The notes under the pieces: model-generated
Databases searched by the model: none
Told to the model about the DNA's origin: nothing
Seen by the model: the letters and a program-made list of their open reading frames with translations, nothing else
NCBI GenBank assembly: GCA_914767715.1
Contig: OU612071.1
Coordinates: 9,097,493-9,161,492, forward strand
Length of the DNA stretch: 64,000 bases
Reading direction: 5' to 3'
Source: Membranipora membranacea
Taxonomy: Eukaryota; Bryozoa; Gymnolaemata; Cheilostomatida; Membraniporidae
Translations under genes and position numbers: made by a program
In this document: piece after piece, positions 49,101 to 60,700 of the stretch
Layout: each line of letters opens with the position of its first letter
How positions within the stretch are numbered: the stretch's first letter is position 1

Positions 49101-52100
49101 CATCGGATCATCCTACCCAATGTGTTGGCTCTGATTGGTGGTCGGCGAGAAAAAGAACCAATACCAGGTCATAAATATTGGTACTTTCAGGAGTAAGGCA
49201 ATGCCAAGATCAAAGGGACTTTCCTTAAAGTACCGTCACCTGGCATTGGCTCCCCACCCACCAATCACAGCCAGGACATTGGCTACAGCCATCCTTAAAA
49301 CTTATCAACATGGTAATTAGGACAATTTGAAGGTAATGAATCCAATACCACAATGTGGAAAGCATGTGAAGGCTACATTCAAAGCCCACATAGTAGAGAG
49401 GCTGCTGTTGTACGGAGCTTAAACATGACAATTGCCAGATTACCTCGCTGCAAGGTTAAGTATCTATGAAATGGGAATGTTGCGATATTGCCTTGGAATC
49501 AATCTTGAGGAGCACAAGACCAACGTAAGCATAAGACAAGGAGAGAATGTCATGGATTTGTTAAACCTGATGAGAAGAAGAAAAAGATTGTAATGGTTTG
49601 GGCATGAGCGCAGGCGAGAAAGAGATGATGACATCTTCAAAGGAGTACATGTGATTGGAGTAGAGGGAAGGAGATATCGGGCACATCCAAAACATAGGTT
49701 GAAGGACACAATCAGGAAAGATCTCCAATCCTGTTGGCTCAGTGAGGAGGATGCTCAGGACATGATAAGATTGAGCAGAAATGGAGGGCACATGCATCCT
49801 ATAGTTTGTTCTGATTCAGTGATCATTTCACAGAGAGATACGGCCTCGATTACATTGACACATGGGGACTGGAGTTGAAAAAACTGCAGTAGGCCGGAGA
49901 TAAGAAAGTGTTGGTTGGAGACCCAATCAGATCTCGATTTCTTATACATTTGCATGGAATACTATCATATCAATAAAATATACCGGTTGTCATTGGTTGA
50001 TAGGATGTCATGAACTTTCCATTGTATAGGACTCCGGTCTATCAACAAATTTAACCGAGGCCATGCTATAATAATATATCGAATTGAGAGAAAGAGAGGC
50101 AGCCTGAGAACTCTGGATAGAAAGCTGACAAATCTGCAAGAATGACTGTTATTGTGTGCGTTTACCAAGCAATCATGGGCTTTTCACAGTTTTTTGTACA
50201 TGAATAAGTTTTAGACTGACACATGTTTTCCCATATGTTTTGTTTGTATGTCTTGTTTGTATTTTTGTTTGTATTTACCTCTTCTGGTTAGATGTGTCAA
50301 TGCTCTCCGGCTACTCTCATGGTTTGTCCCTTCGTAAATTATTTTAAATCTTGACTCCATCTCTCCAACAGTTGCTCTTCCAAACACCAAAACATATCTT
50401 CTTCGCAGACTGTAGTAGATTGCGACATCAGAACGTACATACTGCTGGCCGTGGGGTACTTTGATTACAGCCTCAAAAAGAACTGCAAAATGGTTAAGGG
50501 TCTTAGGTAAGGCTTGACACACAGCTTCTTACATTTGATAATAGGGCGTAATCTCTTGTGTCAGCACTCAACTGGGAGAAAAGCTGAGAGTTGGGATACT
50601 GTACTGTTAACTTGCTCAATAAAGCTAAACCAAGGTTTTATAGATACACCAAGCTATGATATTCAGCTCGCAGATTTCAATCAAAAGAAAACATGCTTTG
50701 GAGAGCTTGGTGTGTACAATGTTATGCAATTTAGTATCACAGAGGTTTGCACCGATCCGGCATCCAAGGCGTTTACAGGAAATTCTTACCATATCCTGTC
50801 AACATTAGCTCATCATAATCAATCATCACCATTTCAGGCTCATCAGCGACAGCTTCTGCTAACAGGTTTTCATCTATGGTTGTAAACAAAGGTAAAACGT
50901 TGATCACAAATCCTGAATGTAGACATTTATTGACGCAATGCTGACGGTGACACGTTTATTGCTAGGCAAGACAAAATATCACTAGGATACAGAAAATACT
51001 TTTGTCCCACTTAGTTTGAGTGATCAATTTCTTTCTGGGTTGCTGATATTGATATTCCATTATTGATGTGGTTAATCAAGGAATACCACTACCACCGACA
51101 CAGGCAGAAATCTGGCACCTGAAGAAGTTTTCCAGCTAACAGTTGATTCTTTACATGTGCTGCACTTTCTTGTTATTGTCCACATTGATAAGGCTGAATT
51201 TGACTATAGTACCTAGTCCAAGGACTAGAACCAGGTACCGGGTACCAGGAACCAGGAACCAGGCACCAGGCACTAGGCACCAGCCACCTGCCACCGGGAA
51301 CCAGGCACCAGCCACCTCAAACCAGGCACCGGCCACCTGGAACCAGGCACCAGCCACCTCAAACCAGGCACCAGCCACCTGCCACCAGGCACCGGCCACC
51401 AGGAACCACGCACCAGGCACCGGCCACCTGGAACCAGGCACCAGCCACCTGGAACCAGGCACCCGCCACCTGGAACCGGGCACCAGCCACCTGGAACCAG
51501 GAACCGGGCACCAGCCATCTGGAACCGGGCACCAGCCACCTGGAACCGGGCACCGGCCACCATGAACTGGGCACCGGCCATCTGGAACCAGGCACCAGCC
51601 ACCTGGAACCAGGCACTGGCTACCCGCCACCAGGCACCGGCTACCCGCCACCAGGAACCGGGCACCAGCCACCTGGAACCGGGCACCGGCCACCATGAAC
51701 TGGGCACCGGCCATCTGGAACCAGGCACCAGCCACCTGGAACCAGGCACCGGCCACCTGGAACCAGGCACCAGCCACAGCCACCTGCCACCAGCCACCAG
51801 GCACCGCTCACCGGGCACCGGGAACTGGGCACCAGGAACCAGTCTTTTAATATAACACCACATCACAATTGGATCTTAACTGTGTGTATTTAATTTTATT
51901 TCATTTTAATATGAAGTTTGAATTAAGCGAAGTGAGTAATTAATCCACCTACCACTTGTGATGCATATGAATCTGCTGTAGTTCGCGTCTATCACCAATT
52001 CTACTGTGATGATGAGTGTTTGATATACTGAAATCCAGTGTGCCAGCCAAGTCAGGAAAGATGAGTAGCCAATGAATTTCACATCAACAGCCTTGATAGC

Positions 52101-55100
52101 CCCTGGATGGAACAGGAAAGATAAAGTTTATGTGTAACCACTTGCAAGTTATAATGTTTTTTTATAAAACAGCAAAGGTCAAAAGTTATTATTACAAAGT
52201 TTGAGTGAAGTGCAACTGCATAATATGATGTTGTGGATTCCCCTACTGGTGAGACAGCAGCTTGAATGAGGAAGCTCTGAATTCAGATCATACTATGATC
52301 TAAACCTACCCTTGGTTGCATTCCCAATAATTTGAACTAAATTAGGGGCTCCTACATACGAGACTCCCGTCCTGATCATACGGGCCGATCATAAAGACTG
52401 TTAACTGCACTGAACACAAAGTAATCAGTGTTTCCATGAAACAAACATGACAAAGCTTGCAAAAGATGCACTTTATGAACATATAGCAATTCATGTTAAC
52501 AATACTTTCAGCGCAAATACCTGCCTCACTGAAAGAACACAGTTCCGTCTAAAATGATTTGGACATGGTGTAAACGGACTTACCGCCTGGCCCATCTGGC
52601 TCGCTGATTGCTACCATTGCCTGAAACTGCTGTTGAGCATTCAGTACACTGACAGATGTTAAGTTTGACGATCCTGTTGAACTAGGATCATTGCCATAAG
52701 AGGCACCAACACTACTAGGGTCAACAATGGCTAATATGTCTGTAAAAGACAGAAGGTTGATATTTCTTTAGCGTTAAGTCATTGGTATAGAAGAATTCGA
52801 CAAGTTCACCAAGTTTCATGCAGCAAGCAATCATGGACTAAAAAGCTAAGAGGTGACTTGGACGAGAAAACTAGTTCTCATCAGAGTTTCGCACAAAAAA
52901 GAAACAGCTCATTCAGTTCATTTTAGACTTAACCGGCAAGATGATGGCGGGCAAGAAGATATTTCTTGTATGATACCCTTGATAAAATAGACGTTACCTG
53001 GTTCATGTTCTCCAGGGCCTATCAGAGGGCCAGGCGCATCTGTTCCTGTAGAGCTAAGAGAGCTGTCACTGCTATCTATAAACATGAACAGTTCAAACAA
53101 TTATTATATATTTATTTATTCATTCATTCATCGATCCATCCATCCACCCATTAATTTAATTAAATATTTATTCATTTATTTATTCATTCGTTTATTCATT
53201 TATTCATTTATTCATTTATTCATGTATTCATTTATTCATTTATTCATTTATTCATTTATTCATTTGTTTATTTATTTATTTTTCATTCATTCATTCATTT
53301 GTTCATAAATATATTTATTTATTAACTTGTTGATCTCACATTATTAATGAGAGGCCTTGCACTGATGTTGATCACTTCATTACCATAGACAAGGCTGTGG
53401 GTCCATACAAAGCCAACCAACATAAAATGTATGGCATGCCATGCTGCTTTTGTTTCAAACTGAGTAGAAAGTAGCTCAGTTGGTAAGAGGGCCTGCCCTC
53501 TGACGCTGACGTCTGAGGTTCGAATCGCGATGCAGTCTACCGACTACTGGGCTCAATTGACGACCCAGGTGTGCTCTGACCTGCATGCAAACTGAGAGCA
53601 ACTTGGCACCGAATATGGCGGCCGCGCCCTAAAGGCACCTTTAAACAACTTGCGATTTTAACCCGATTTTTTTAACCCACATTGTTAAAAAATAACACTT
53701 AGATCAATTCCTATATTTATTATAAGTTTTTCTTTGATCCTACAACAGTCACTTTCAACTGCATATAAACCCATAGGCGGATGCTGACATTTCAGAATTG
53801 GTAACACTTCATCAAAATATTTATAACACTAACGTGGAATAACCTAGAAATCTGGCTACTGTGCTAAAATCTTGACATCAACAAAGCTTCTCTACACAAT
53901 AAATAAATAAAAAAATAAATGAAATACCATCTACTAACGAGCTTGAGATGTAGAAAGGGGGAATTAAGAATCCCTGTGAGTTGGATATCATTTGACCTAA
54001 GCAACACAAACAAAACTTTCAAAATTTCTCTAACGGTTGTCTCTTGAATGCATAATAAACTTCTCAACCTTCTTTTTATTTTATTGAGGTTTAAATTCAA
54101 CTACTCTTTCCTCCAAATTTGAAAACTTCTTTAACAAGAAGCAATAAAATTATAGGGACAGGATGAGGAATGTCAGTGTTCCGCAGATAATACCGCAGTG
54201 GCAGCCACTCAATTGGTAAGTTTCAAAGCAGTATGGGCCGCTTATGATATGCGCACTCAGATTCAGTCGCAGCAGAAGTGAGTGGGCGGGGGTCACCAAT
54301 CATAGATGAAACTAACACAACTAGGATAAGTTTGTTACAATGCAATCCGTAGAGTTAGGAACAGGAAATGTTAATCTTACAAGCTGACTGTTGACAAGTT
54401 GAATGTGATGGTTGCAACCACATGGTTTCATGGCATCACAAGCTCATTGCCACAGTCTATTTGCATGTTTTTGAATGAGAAACAAAATGTAATGGAAACC
54501 GACTAAGCAATGCGGAATAGTTCTTTACATCAACCGTTACCAAGATATCCACATATACAAGATGAAAATGACATACCTTATATCACACCTTGTGGCTACA
54601 AGACAAGGCTATCGATTGCGGGGTATTTTTGAACATTAAAACTGAAACGAGTTACAATCTACTACTTTTTAGCTTTAAATACTTTACTTGCTATGATTGC
54701 TTGGCGAGCAAAAGTGTTCAGTCATATAATTCATGATATTCACTTCCTGACTGACATGTCCAACAAAGCAGACTTGTTTCATGTTCGAGATGTGAAAAAA
54801 CAGGCTGATATAATATCTATTAAATGTCATATCGATGATAAACGTCTCAATCATGCAATGACTCATTGCTAGGATATGTCATGGTATGTTAGATAGACTA
54901 CTAATCAGTTTTTTTTTGTCACATTAGATCGTAGAACGACTTGGTTCAGGAAATCTGAAGAACTATATTTGAAAGCGGTAGCGGAGCGTAGCTAGCATGT
55001 TATTCCACAACAAGTCACCGCAGGTGCTTAAATTTCTATTGGGTGCGGATATGTTGGTAGAATCACATTTTCTAAAACCACTGGAGATAAATGAACGTAT

Positions 55101-55779
55101 TCCTAGAGCGTTTGAACGAAACAAACAAAACCCAAATTCACAACGATGCTGTAAACAATCCTATATCAATATTTTAGTCAGAGCTACACGAATATCAAAA
55201 TGATGAGGTCACGAATTGCAAGAATGCACAGACCATGACCGATTTTCTTTAGTTGCCTTTGAACAAAAAGTCAAAATTCTTAGATTGTTGGCACCTCCCA
55301 CACGGCTATAAATTTGTATGAGCAGAATTAAATAATTAATGTTAAACACAAGTCTGATGTGGCTACAGAATAACCTGAGAGAAGAGTCTTCCTATCAAAT
55401 AATACACAGTCATAGGCATTGAAGCATTGAGAGGAGACAAGTCTAAAGTCTGAATGTTCCGACCAGTTTTGGTCAAGAAATGGAAGTCAATCTTAAGTTT
55501 TCACCACTATCCTGTCTTGAAGAAGGAGCTCATCGAACGAAATCGAGCCGGTATGGGTTCAGGTCCCTGGAACCCTTAGAACCCAAAGTCATCCATTGAA
55601 CAAATTTTATCAAGATTTAACCATTACATCAACTACTGTTTCATTTTAAATACCAGTACACAATGCGTCATTAATCTATTGATTTACATGACTTACCATT
55701 ACATTCCATAGCATTGGCAGTAATTTCTCCATCGATAGGATATTGAATTCCAGCATTGTTTCCGTGGTGACCTTCCATT
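46117..55779 (-). CDS. Caspase-like protease with unassigned N-terminal region
   Basis: Minus-strand exons: 55779-55697 (ATG at 55778), 53075-52998, 52739-52584, 52102-51953, 50873-50790, 50482-50279, 48693-48550, 47965-47795, 47143-46779, 46476-46117. All have GT-AG sites. Every internal junction is phase 1 until the last (phase 0). Predicted length is about 597 residues with no signal peptide. The last two exons (about 240 residues) form a peptidase C14 domain: L-I-L-Y-N-P-S-D-R-E-G-A, the catalytic His in C-L-M-A-H-G, the catalytic Cys in V-Q-A-C-Q-Q (family norm Q-A-C-x-G), and a p10 part with A-T-V-P-G-S and G-A-F-T-L-E-F. The N-terminal 360 residues are unassigned. They begin Ser/Gly/Pro-rich, and the exon at 50482 has S-L-R-R-R-Y and F-K-I-I-Y-E, faintly like the end of an IPT/Rel fold. 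A cysteine set (R-K-C-A-G-C, E-N-C) is in the 48693 exon. It is probably an initiator-type or adaptor caspase. Confidence 0.8.
47385..47465. repeat. Degenerate CTATTG/CTATCA simple repeat
   Basis: An imperfect run of CTATCACTAACG, CTATTGCTCTTACTATCG and similar words. It lies in an intron of the caspase gene. The open frame across it (47309-47497) is a by-product. Confidence 0.7.
47528..47750 (-). other. Optional exon-like frame in the caspase gene
   Basis: A frame of about 75 codons ends at a CACTAG|GTAAAT donor (47541) in phase 1, the phase needed for the next caspase exon. A good acceptor upstream is lacking, and only about 45 bp would separate it from the preceding exon. Exons 47965-47795 and 47143-46779 already join in phase without it. 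Not counted in the main model. Confidence 0.2.
48170..48380 (+). mobile_element. tRNA-derived SINE (family A, copy 1)
   Basis: GTAGCTCAGTTGGTTAGAGCG is a clear A box. The B-box part is deleted compared with copy 2 at 53468. The shared body reads GTCTACCAACTACTGGGCTC then CCAGGTGTGCTCTGACCTGC. It lies in a caspase-gene intron, opposite to transcription. Confidence 0.85.
49117..49320. repeat. Inverted ATTGGCT/CCAATC repeat pair
   Basis: CCAATGTGTTGGCTCTGATTGG (49118) and an inverted relative around 49220-49290 (GGCATTGGCTCC ... CCAATCACAGCC). The same word family occurs at 59757-59828 in the anoctamin gene. Looks like a short dispersed element. Confidence 0.55.
49330..49880 (+). mobile_element. 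LINE 3' fragment (RTE/jockey-type C-terminus)
   Basis: A plus-strand frame from about 49470 carries the C-terminal signature common in endonuclease-RT LINEs: L-R-Y-C-L-G-I, W-F-G-H-E-R-R-R-E-R-D-D, H-R-L-K-D-T-I-R-K-D-L and S-E-E-D-A-Q-D. An early stop at R-L-*-W-F-G-H and a missing RT core show decay. It is antisense to the caspase gene, in the intron between 48693 and 50279. Confidence 0.8.
51237..51840. repeat. 21-bp GC-rich minisatellite, about 28 units
   Basis: Variants of GGAACCAGGCACCAGCCACCT are tandemly repeated for about 600 bp, in strong contrast to the AT-rich surroundings. Higher-order copies occur: the block GGGCACCGGCCACCATGAACT appears twice, about 130 bp apart. Long open frames on both strands here come from the 21-bp period and lack stops by composition. 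Located in the caspase-gene intron 51952-50874. Confidence 0.95.
53108..53330. repeat. ATTC/ATTT tetranucleotide microsatellite
   Basis: About 220 bp of TTCATTTATTCATTTATTCA and relatives, in an intron of the caspase gene just after the 53075 exon. The open frame across it is not a gene. Confidence 0.95.
53468..53665 (+). mobile_element. tRNA-derived SINE (family A, copy 2)
   Basis: Complete head: A box GTAGCTCAGTTGGTAAGAGG and B box GGTTCGAATCGC, then the same body as 48170-48380 (CTACTGGGCTCAATTGACG, GTGTGCTCTGACCTGC, GAGAGCAACTTGGCACCGAA). It lies antisense in a caspase-gene intron. Confidence 0.85.
53670..55690. other. Caspase-gene intron, no other feature
   Basis: AT-rich intronic sequence with no convincing exon on either strand. 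Open frames of about 60-78 codons (for example 53864-54100 and 54997-55203) have no family match. Confidence 0.5.
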
Positions 55780-56436
55780 CTGCAAAAGTGGATTGCTATC
55801 AGAGGTAGGTTATATAATACTATGAAACAATCACACAAGCTATCTAGACCAAGTGATATGAGATCTAATGTCCAACATATCTATTGTGATATCCGACGCC
55901 TATAGAGTTATCTCCTCTTCAATCCTGTTGCTGGCACATATATTACCCACACAACACTCTATACCCATGCCTACTCGTAAGCTGACCGCTCCTCTGTTCA
56001 AAAAGGCAGAGGTTGATCATAAACTGCATATAAGGTGAGCTAACAGATAGTAATTTTAAGGCCCCAAACCGGCTAGAATGAATGGACTGCAAGAACCCCA
56101 TCATAAATGACTGATTGCGCCAGGAATAGATACTTGACATAAAAGATTCCAAATACCCTTACCTTTTAGGCACAACCTGAATCCATATTTAACGCTTTCA
56201 AAGACTCTCTCAGGTTAGAATACAAACCCCTTAACGCTACATATACGCTGTCTTTGGGCAGACAACTTCCAACTCAGAGTTTACACCTCCATATATACAA
56301 GGAGGGTTAGCCTGCCTTGACAAGCTTGTCAAGACAGGGAGAGAAGACGTGAAGGATATAGATTGAATATCACAAAGCCTACCCACCTCGTTGACATTCT
56401 CGTGCCAGCATTACGTATTACTATAAGATGCCTTAC

Positions 56437-56559
56437 CTGTTAAAATTGAGTGAAGATCAGGAGATGTTTTCTGAGTATTCTTACTCTGTTTCAGCGGACT
56501 ATCTCGGTTCTTTGTGCAGATTTTCTTAGAGCAACAACTAGAACTAGTCACTTCAAGCT
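56437..56559 (-). CDS. Possible extra 5' exon of the caspase-like gene
   Basis: A 123-nt segment between GTTTTCAG and GTAAGG is open in the frame that enters and leaves in phase 1, like the internal exons of the caspase gene. It encodes 41 residues (E-L-E-V-T-S-S-S-C-C-S-K-K). It can splice directly to 53075, but not to 55779 in frame. The gene may therefore have two alternative 5' ends, or this may be leader sequence. Confidence 0.4.
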
Positions 56560-57717
56560 CTGAAAACAAAATGGCTACCAGAGCTTGATCATATGATGTG
56601 TAGTGGCAGAGGCCCTGGAAGTCAGAGTGGGTGGTACACCCGCCTCCAAAACAAAATCATTTTACATAGGTTTAGCAGGCTATCTATGAGTCACTCTAGG
56701 AATCTGTGCTTCCCGCAGATCCAATCGTATCAACTGCTTGGAATAACCCAAGGGTAATCCGATCATATGAGTTCCTTACAAGGAAATCAATTGGCAGTAT
56801 GCCAGTGTGCCAACATACAAGCATGCCAACATTCGGTTCTGAATGCAATGTTTCAGTTGAGGCTTAACTAAAACATGTCACCTGTTGGACATCCCATAAA
56901 CAAAGTATATACCTGAGCTTCTGTCGCAACCTGAGGTCATATCAAAACCATTTTACCTCAAAACTCAATCATACACAACTGAAGGGAGTTATCTTTTGTC
57001 GTAAAAAGAGGGGACAACTCGAACTGAGTTCGTATATTATAATGATTTGATGATCACGCTGATGTAAATTACACTGTTATCTCCATGCAACAAAAAACAT
57101 CAAAAAACACAATCGCGAATCACTGCCTATAAGTGTTGCTTTGCTTTTTCAAGTTACTCATTGCTTATACTGAAAAACATTACAAACAGATGCGATGTAT
57201 GCCAATAAAGTTGGGTGTATCAAATACATACAATTTAAAAGGGGTGTGAATCACCCGCTCTCTGGAGAGTATGGTCGCATGTCCCCATCCTCCCCCCCCC
57301 ACATAAGACAATAGTAGACAAACCCCATCATATGGCATACAATAGCTCAGTATTTATGATCTCAAGGTATTATCCTACTGCGGCTTGTGCGCATGAAATT
57401 GAACAGCATCCACATATTGGTTCTACTCCAAAACAACTAATTTCATTTGAGTTGTTTCAACTCCCTGTTCCACAGGCCCATTCATTTTAAACAAGCCCAA
57501 ACACTGGTTAAAATTCATTGAAAAGTCATCGTAACTTTAATGGGTCTCGCTGCGATGCTGCCAAAATTATTAAACACCACCTTGTGACATACGAATTGTT
57601 CTGCAAGACGCTAGTTGTTTGTCACACATCAAAGAGGAACTGATTCTTGGGATGAAGCAAAATTCTCATAGGGCTATTATTTTATCACACAAAATAGCTG
57701 ACTGACTCACAGCTCAC
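56560..57717. promoter_or_regulatory. Shared divergent promoter region (inferred)
   Basis: The caspase gene reads left from here and the anoctamin gene reads right. No TATA box or other core element is clear enough to place. A nine-C run lies at 57292-57300. Confidence 0.3.
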
Positions 57718-60700
57718 ATGTCTCAGAACTCAGATAAAAGTTTCCGACAGTTACAAGCAGATAGTATTACCTCACAAATCAGCTGGTTCCAACAATTCAA
57801 AGCCGGTGAACACTCAAAGGTCGCCGCAAACGCAAGTAAGTGTTCATCATTTTTGAAGCGGAGAGACATATTCTCTGTTGAGTACAGGAACTGGCACCCA
57901 AATAGTACTCATTTCGCATCCTATACCCAAGCCCCCGGCTACTATTTATATCGAAGAGGCAGAGGGGGTTTTTTTTCTGCGTGTGGGGTGTGCAAACACA
58001 CAGTTGACCTCAAGTATTTTTAGTCCCATTCCCCAAGGACCTGGCTGGGATGAATGGTGTGCCAGTACCAAATCAGAAAAGACTTCCGGCGCCCGGGAAT
58101 TGAACCTGGACCTCAAAGATCACAAGCCCATACCCTGTGCCATCAGATCACTCCTGACTGGGGGAGTGACATCGAGCAGTGCAAGAGTTGACAAGCTCTG
58201 TTTCCCCCCCCCCCCCCACCAAACAAAGCTTGTCAAGACAGGCTATCCTGACTCCTAAGTGTGGTACTTAATACTTTATACTTTATTTGAGCCGATCAAA
58301 GATACACAGGCGAAAAATAAGACCATGCCATTGAAAGAAAAATAATATAAAAAGAATCAAGAGAATCTTACAATTAGACTTCTAAAGTATAGTGATGATC
58401 GTGCATGATAGTGGTAGATCAAGCATGATCCGATTTGCCTGCATTTAGGGTTTGAGCAGCTGGTAAAACGCCTTTTCGCCTATTCAGGGATGTCTTTTAA
58501 TTAAAAACAGCCGCTATAGCAATCTTCTCACTCACTTAGCGTGTGAGTGAGACCTGCCAAGGCTTGCACACAAATCGCTCACTCATTAAGGGAACAATAT
58601 ACATTCTGAATGAGCAATTTGGGAATGAATTTGTCTATTTGAAAGACCAAGCTAGCAAAATTTTGAGCGAAGAGATAGTAATAATAGGTTTTAGTAAAGC
58701 ATCAATCTTTCTAATTTACCCAAGACAAATTCCTGCTTTTGGAGGGCATCTAGCGCACGTAGAGGGACTCATAGTCTTGGTGAACAGGCTGTTTAGGGAT
58801 TGGAAGCGTCAATGTCCTGACATCCTGGCAGTTTAACATCTTAGTTTGAGGCTTTCTTCGATAATCAGACATCAAACCTTTTATTTTTACTCCCATTGCA
58901 GATTGTGAAGTAGCAGGAACATCACAGACTCATGAGATCCCGAGCACGACAGAACCAGCCTTACAACAGGCCAAGCCCACTCTAATAGGTCCGCAGCATG
59001 AGACGGTGTACTTCAGGGATGGTGTGAGGAAGATAGATTTTGTACTGGCATTTGACTCTGAAAAGAATAACCAGCTGGAGCTAAGAAAAACTTTTGAAAA
59101 TAACATTGTACTGGAAGGTGATTGGTCAATCGATCAGGCTGAGTGATGACATAACTTCCTTACAGCTTTTTCCACTTCGATTCTAATGTGTGAATAAGTA
59201 TGCCCTGCACTTTTAATATACCCATCCTCCCCCCCCCCCCCTGGAAAAGCCTGCAAGTTATGTGTTGTTGCTAAAACTGATGTTGACCCTGCATCGTGAT
59301 AAGTTTGCCATGCTTGTGCTCAAGAGTCTAAGCCAAGCTGTAGGTTGCTGCATCAATTCATTTGCTGTTTGCGATTAATTCTATCTTTTATCTTCAGAAA
59401 TGACAGAAATGAGTTGAATAGATATTGTTCCATAAAAGATTCTGTAACGTTTTCCTTGGACAATTGCATAAAAAACTAAAGTCTTGTCTACACTCATTTG
59501 AGTGTGTTTAAAGAATGGAGATTGTGGACACAATGTTACAATTTGTCAAATAGCTTGTTCCATGCCCGTGTCGTGTTTGACTAGTGGATAGATAACGCTT
59601 CATGTCAGTGTGTTTCCTGCCAGCTTCAACTCTTTATATTATGTGGGTCGTACAAGCTTTCAGACACTTTGAACCACTGTAGATTATTTCTTATTTGTTA
59701 CAGAGATTGTTGAGGGTTTCCTTAAATTTTACAGCTAACATTATATTATAGTTAGGCAATGTGTTGGCTCGGATTGGTGAATGGTGTTGGCTCGGATTGG
59801 TGAATGGTACCAATCAGAGTCAACACATTGGCTAGTATATAATAGGAAAAGATTAATTGGAGTTGTTTCCCTTTAGTAGAACCAGATAGAAAATGTAAGA
59901 CAAGTTATGTGAGACATTGGTTGAGACAAAAAGTTTCATGTTATTCAGGGAACCTTATATATTTTTGTAGCAGAAAAAAAACAAATCAGATCAAGTAATA
60001 GGGCTGATATTAGTCTATTGTCGGAAGCCAATTATCTTTCAGGTCTGCAGAAAAAAATGAGTATATACCTTGTTTTGATTGATTCCTATGTAAAAAAAAC
60101 TATGGAGATTCTAATGGCTTAGGTGTACCATAAATATTCTGTCACTAAAACTATAAATTCTAAATTACTCTCAAATTTAAGGAGTTATCCCCTTTTTAAT
60201 TCATTTTCAAACTGAATTGCTAAAATAACCATTTTTCTTAAGTCAGTATGAGTAACTGCATTGGACAATCGTTTTGGATGTAAGATCTTAGCCTACGTTT
60301 TTCAGAATGAGACTGGATGATTTGAGAATTTTGTTTTTATTAGAAAATGTTGCTTTCTTCATCATGCTAGCAGGTTTTGTCCATAAGTAAGATGGAGTGT
60401 GTGTGCCATTTAGAGCATAAAGGCTCAGTGGAGACCCTAGTAGCACTGAGGAGTGAAGAAAAGCTGAAGAAAGTCATCAGTGCTGCTGATGAATTGGGGA
60501 GCCTTAGATAAGGAGCCATCATCATCATCCACTTCCAGGATGTCTGCTCAGATTTGCTAGTGACAGCAAAATACAAGCGGCTGTAAAGTCAACTAAAAGG
60601 AAGATAAAAGTAAGTGCTTACAAACCAAACCTGTCTCTTACTAATGTACTTAAGCTACACTACTATAGAAAGGTCTAGTGGTCAGCATTGAATTGAATTT

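Noticed and set aside
50279-50482. Rel-homology dimerisation domain
   Set aside because: Only a short strand pattern (V-I-K-V-P, S-L-R-R-R, F-K-I-I-Y-E) fits, and the upstream exons do not show the DNA-binding half. Mentioned only as a faint resemblance.
51151-51866. Open frames of up to 217 codons on both strands
   Set aside because: They are produced by the 21-bp minisatellite, whose unit is a multiple of three and free of stops. The translations are the same few residues repeated.
53084-53308. 74-codon Ile/Phe/His-rich frame
   Set aside because: It is the translation of an ATTC/ATTT microsatellite.
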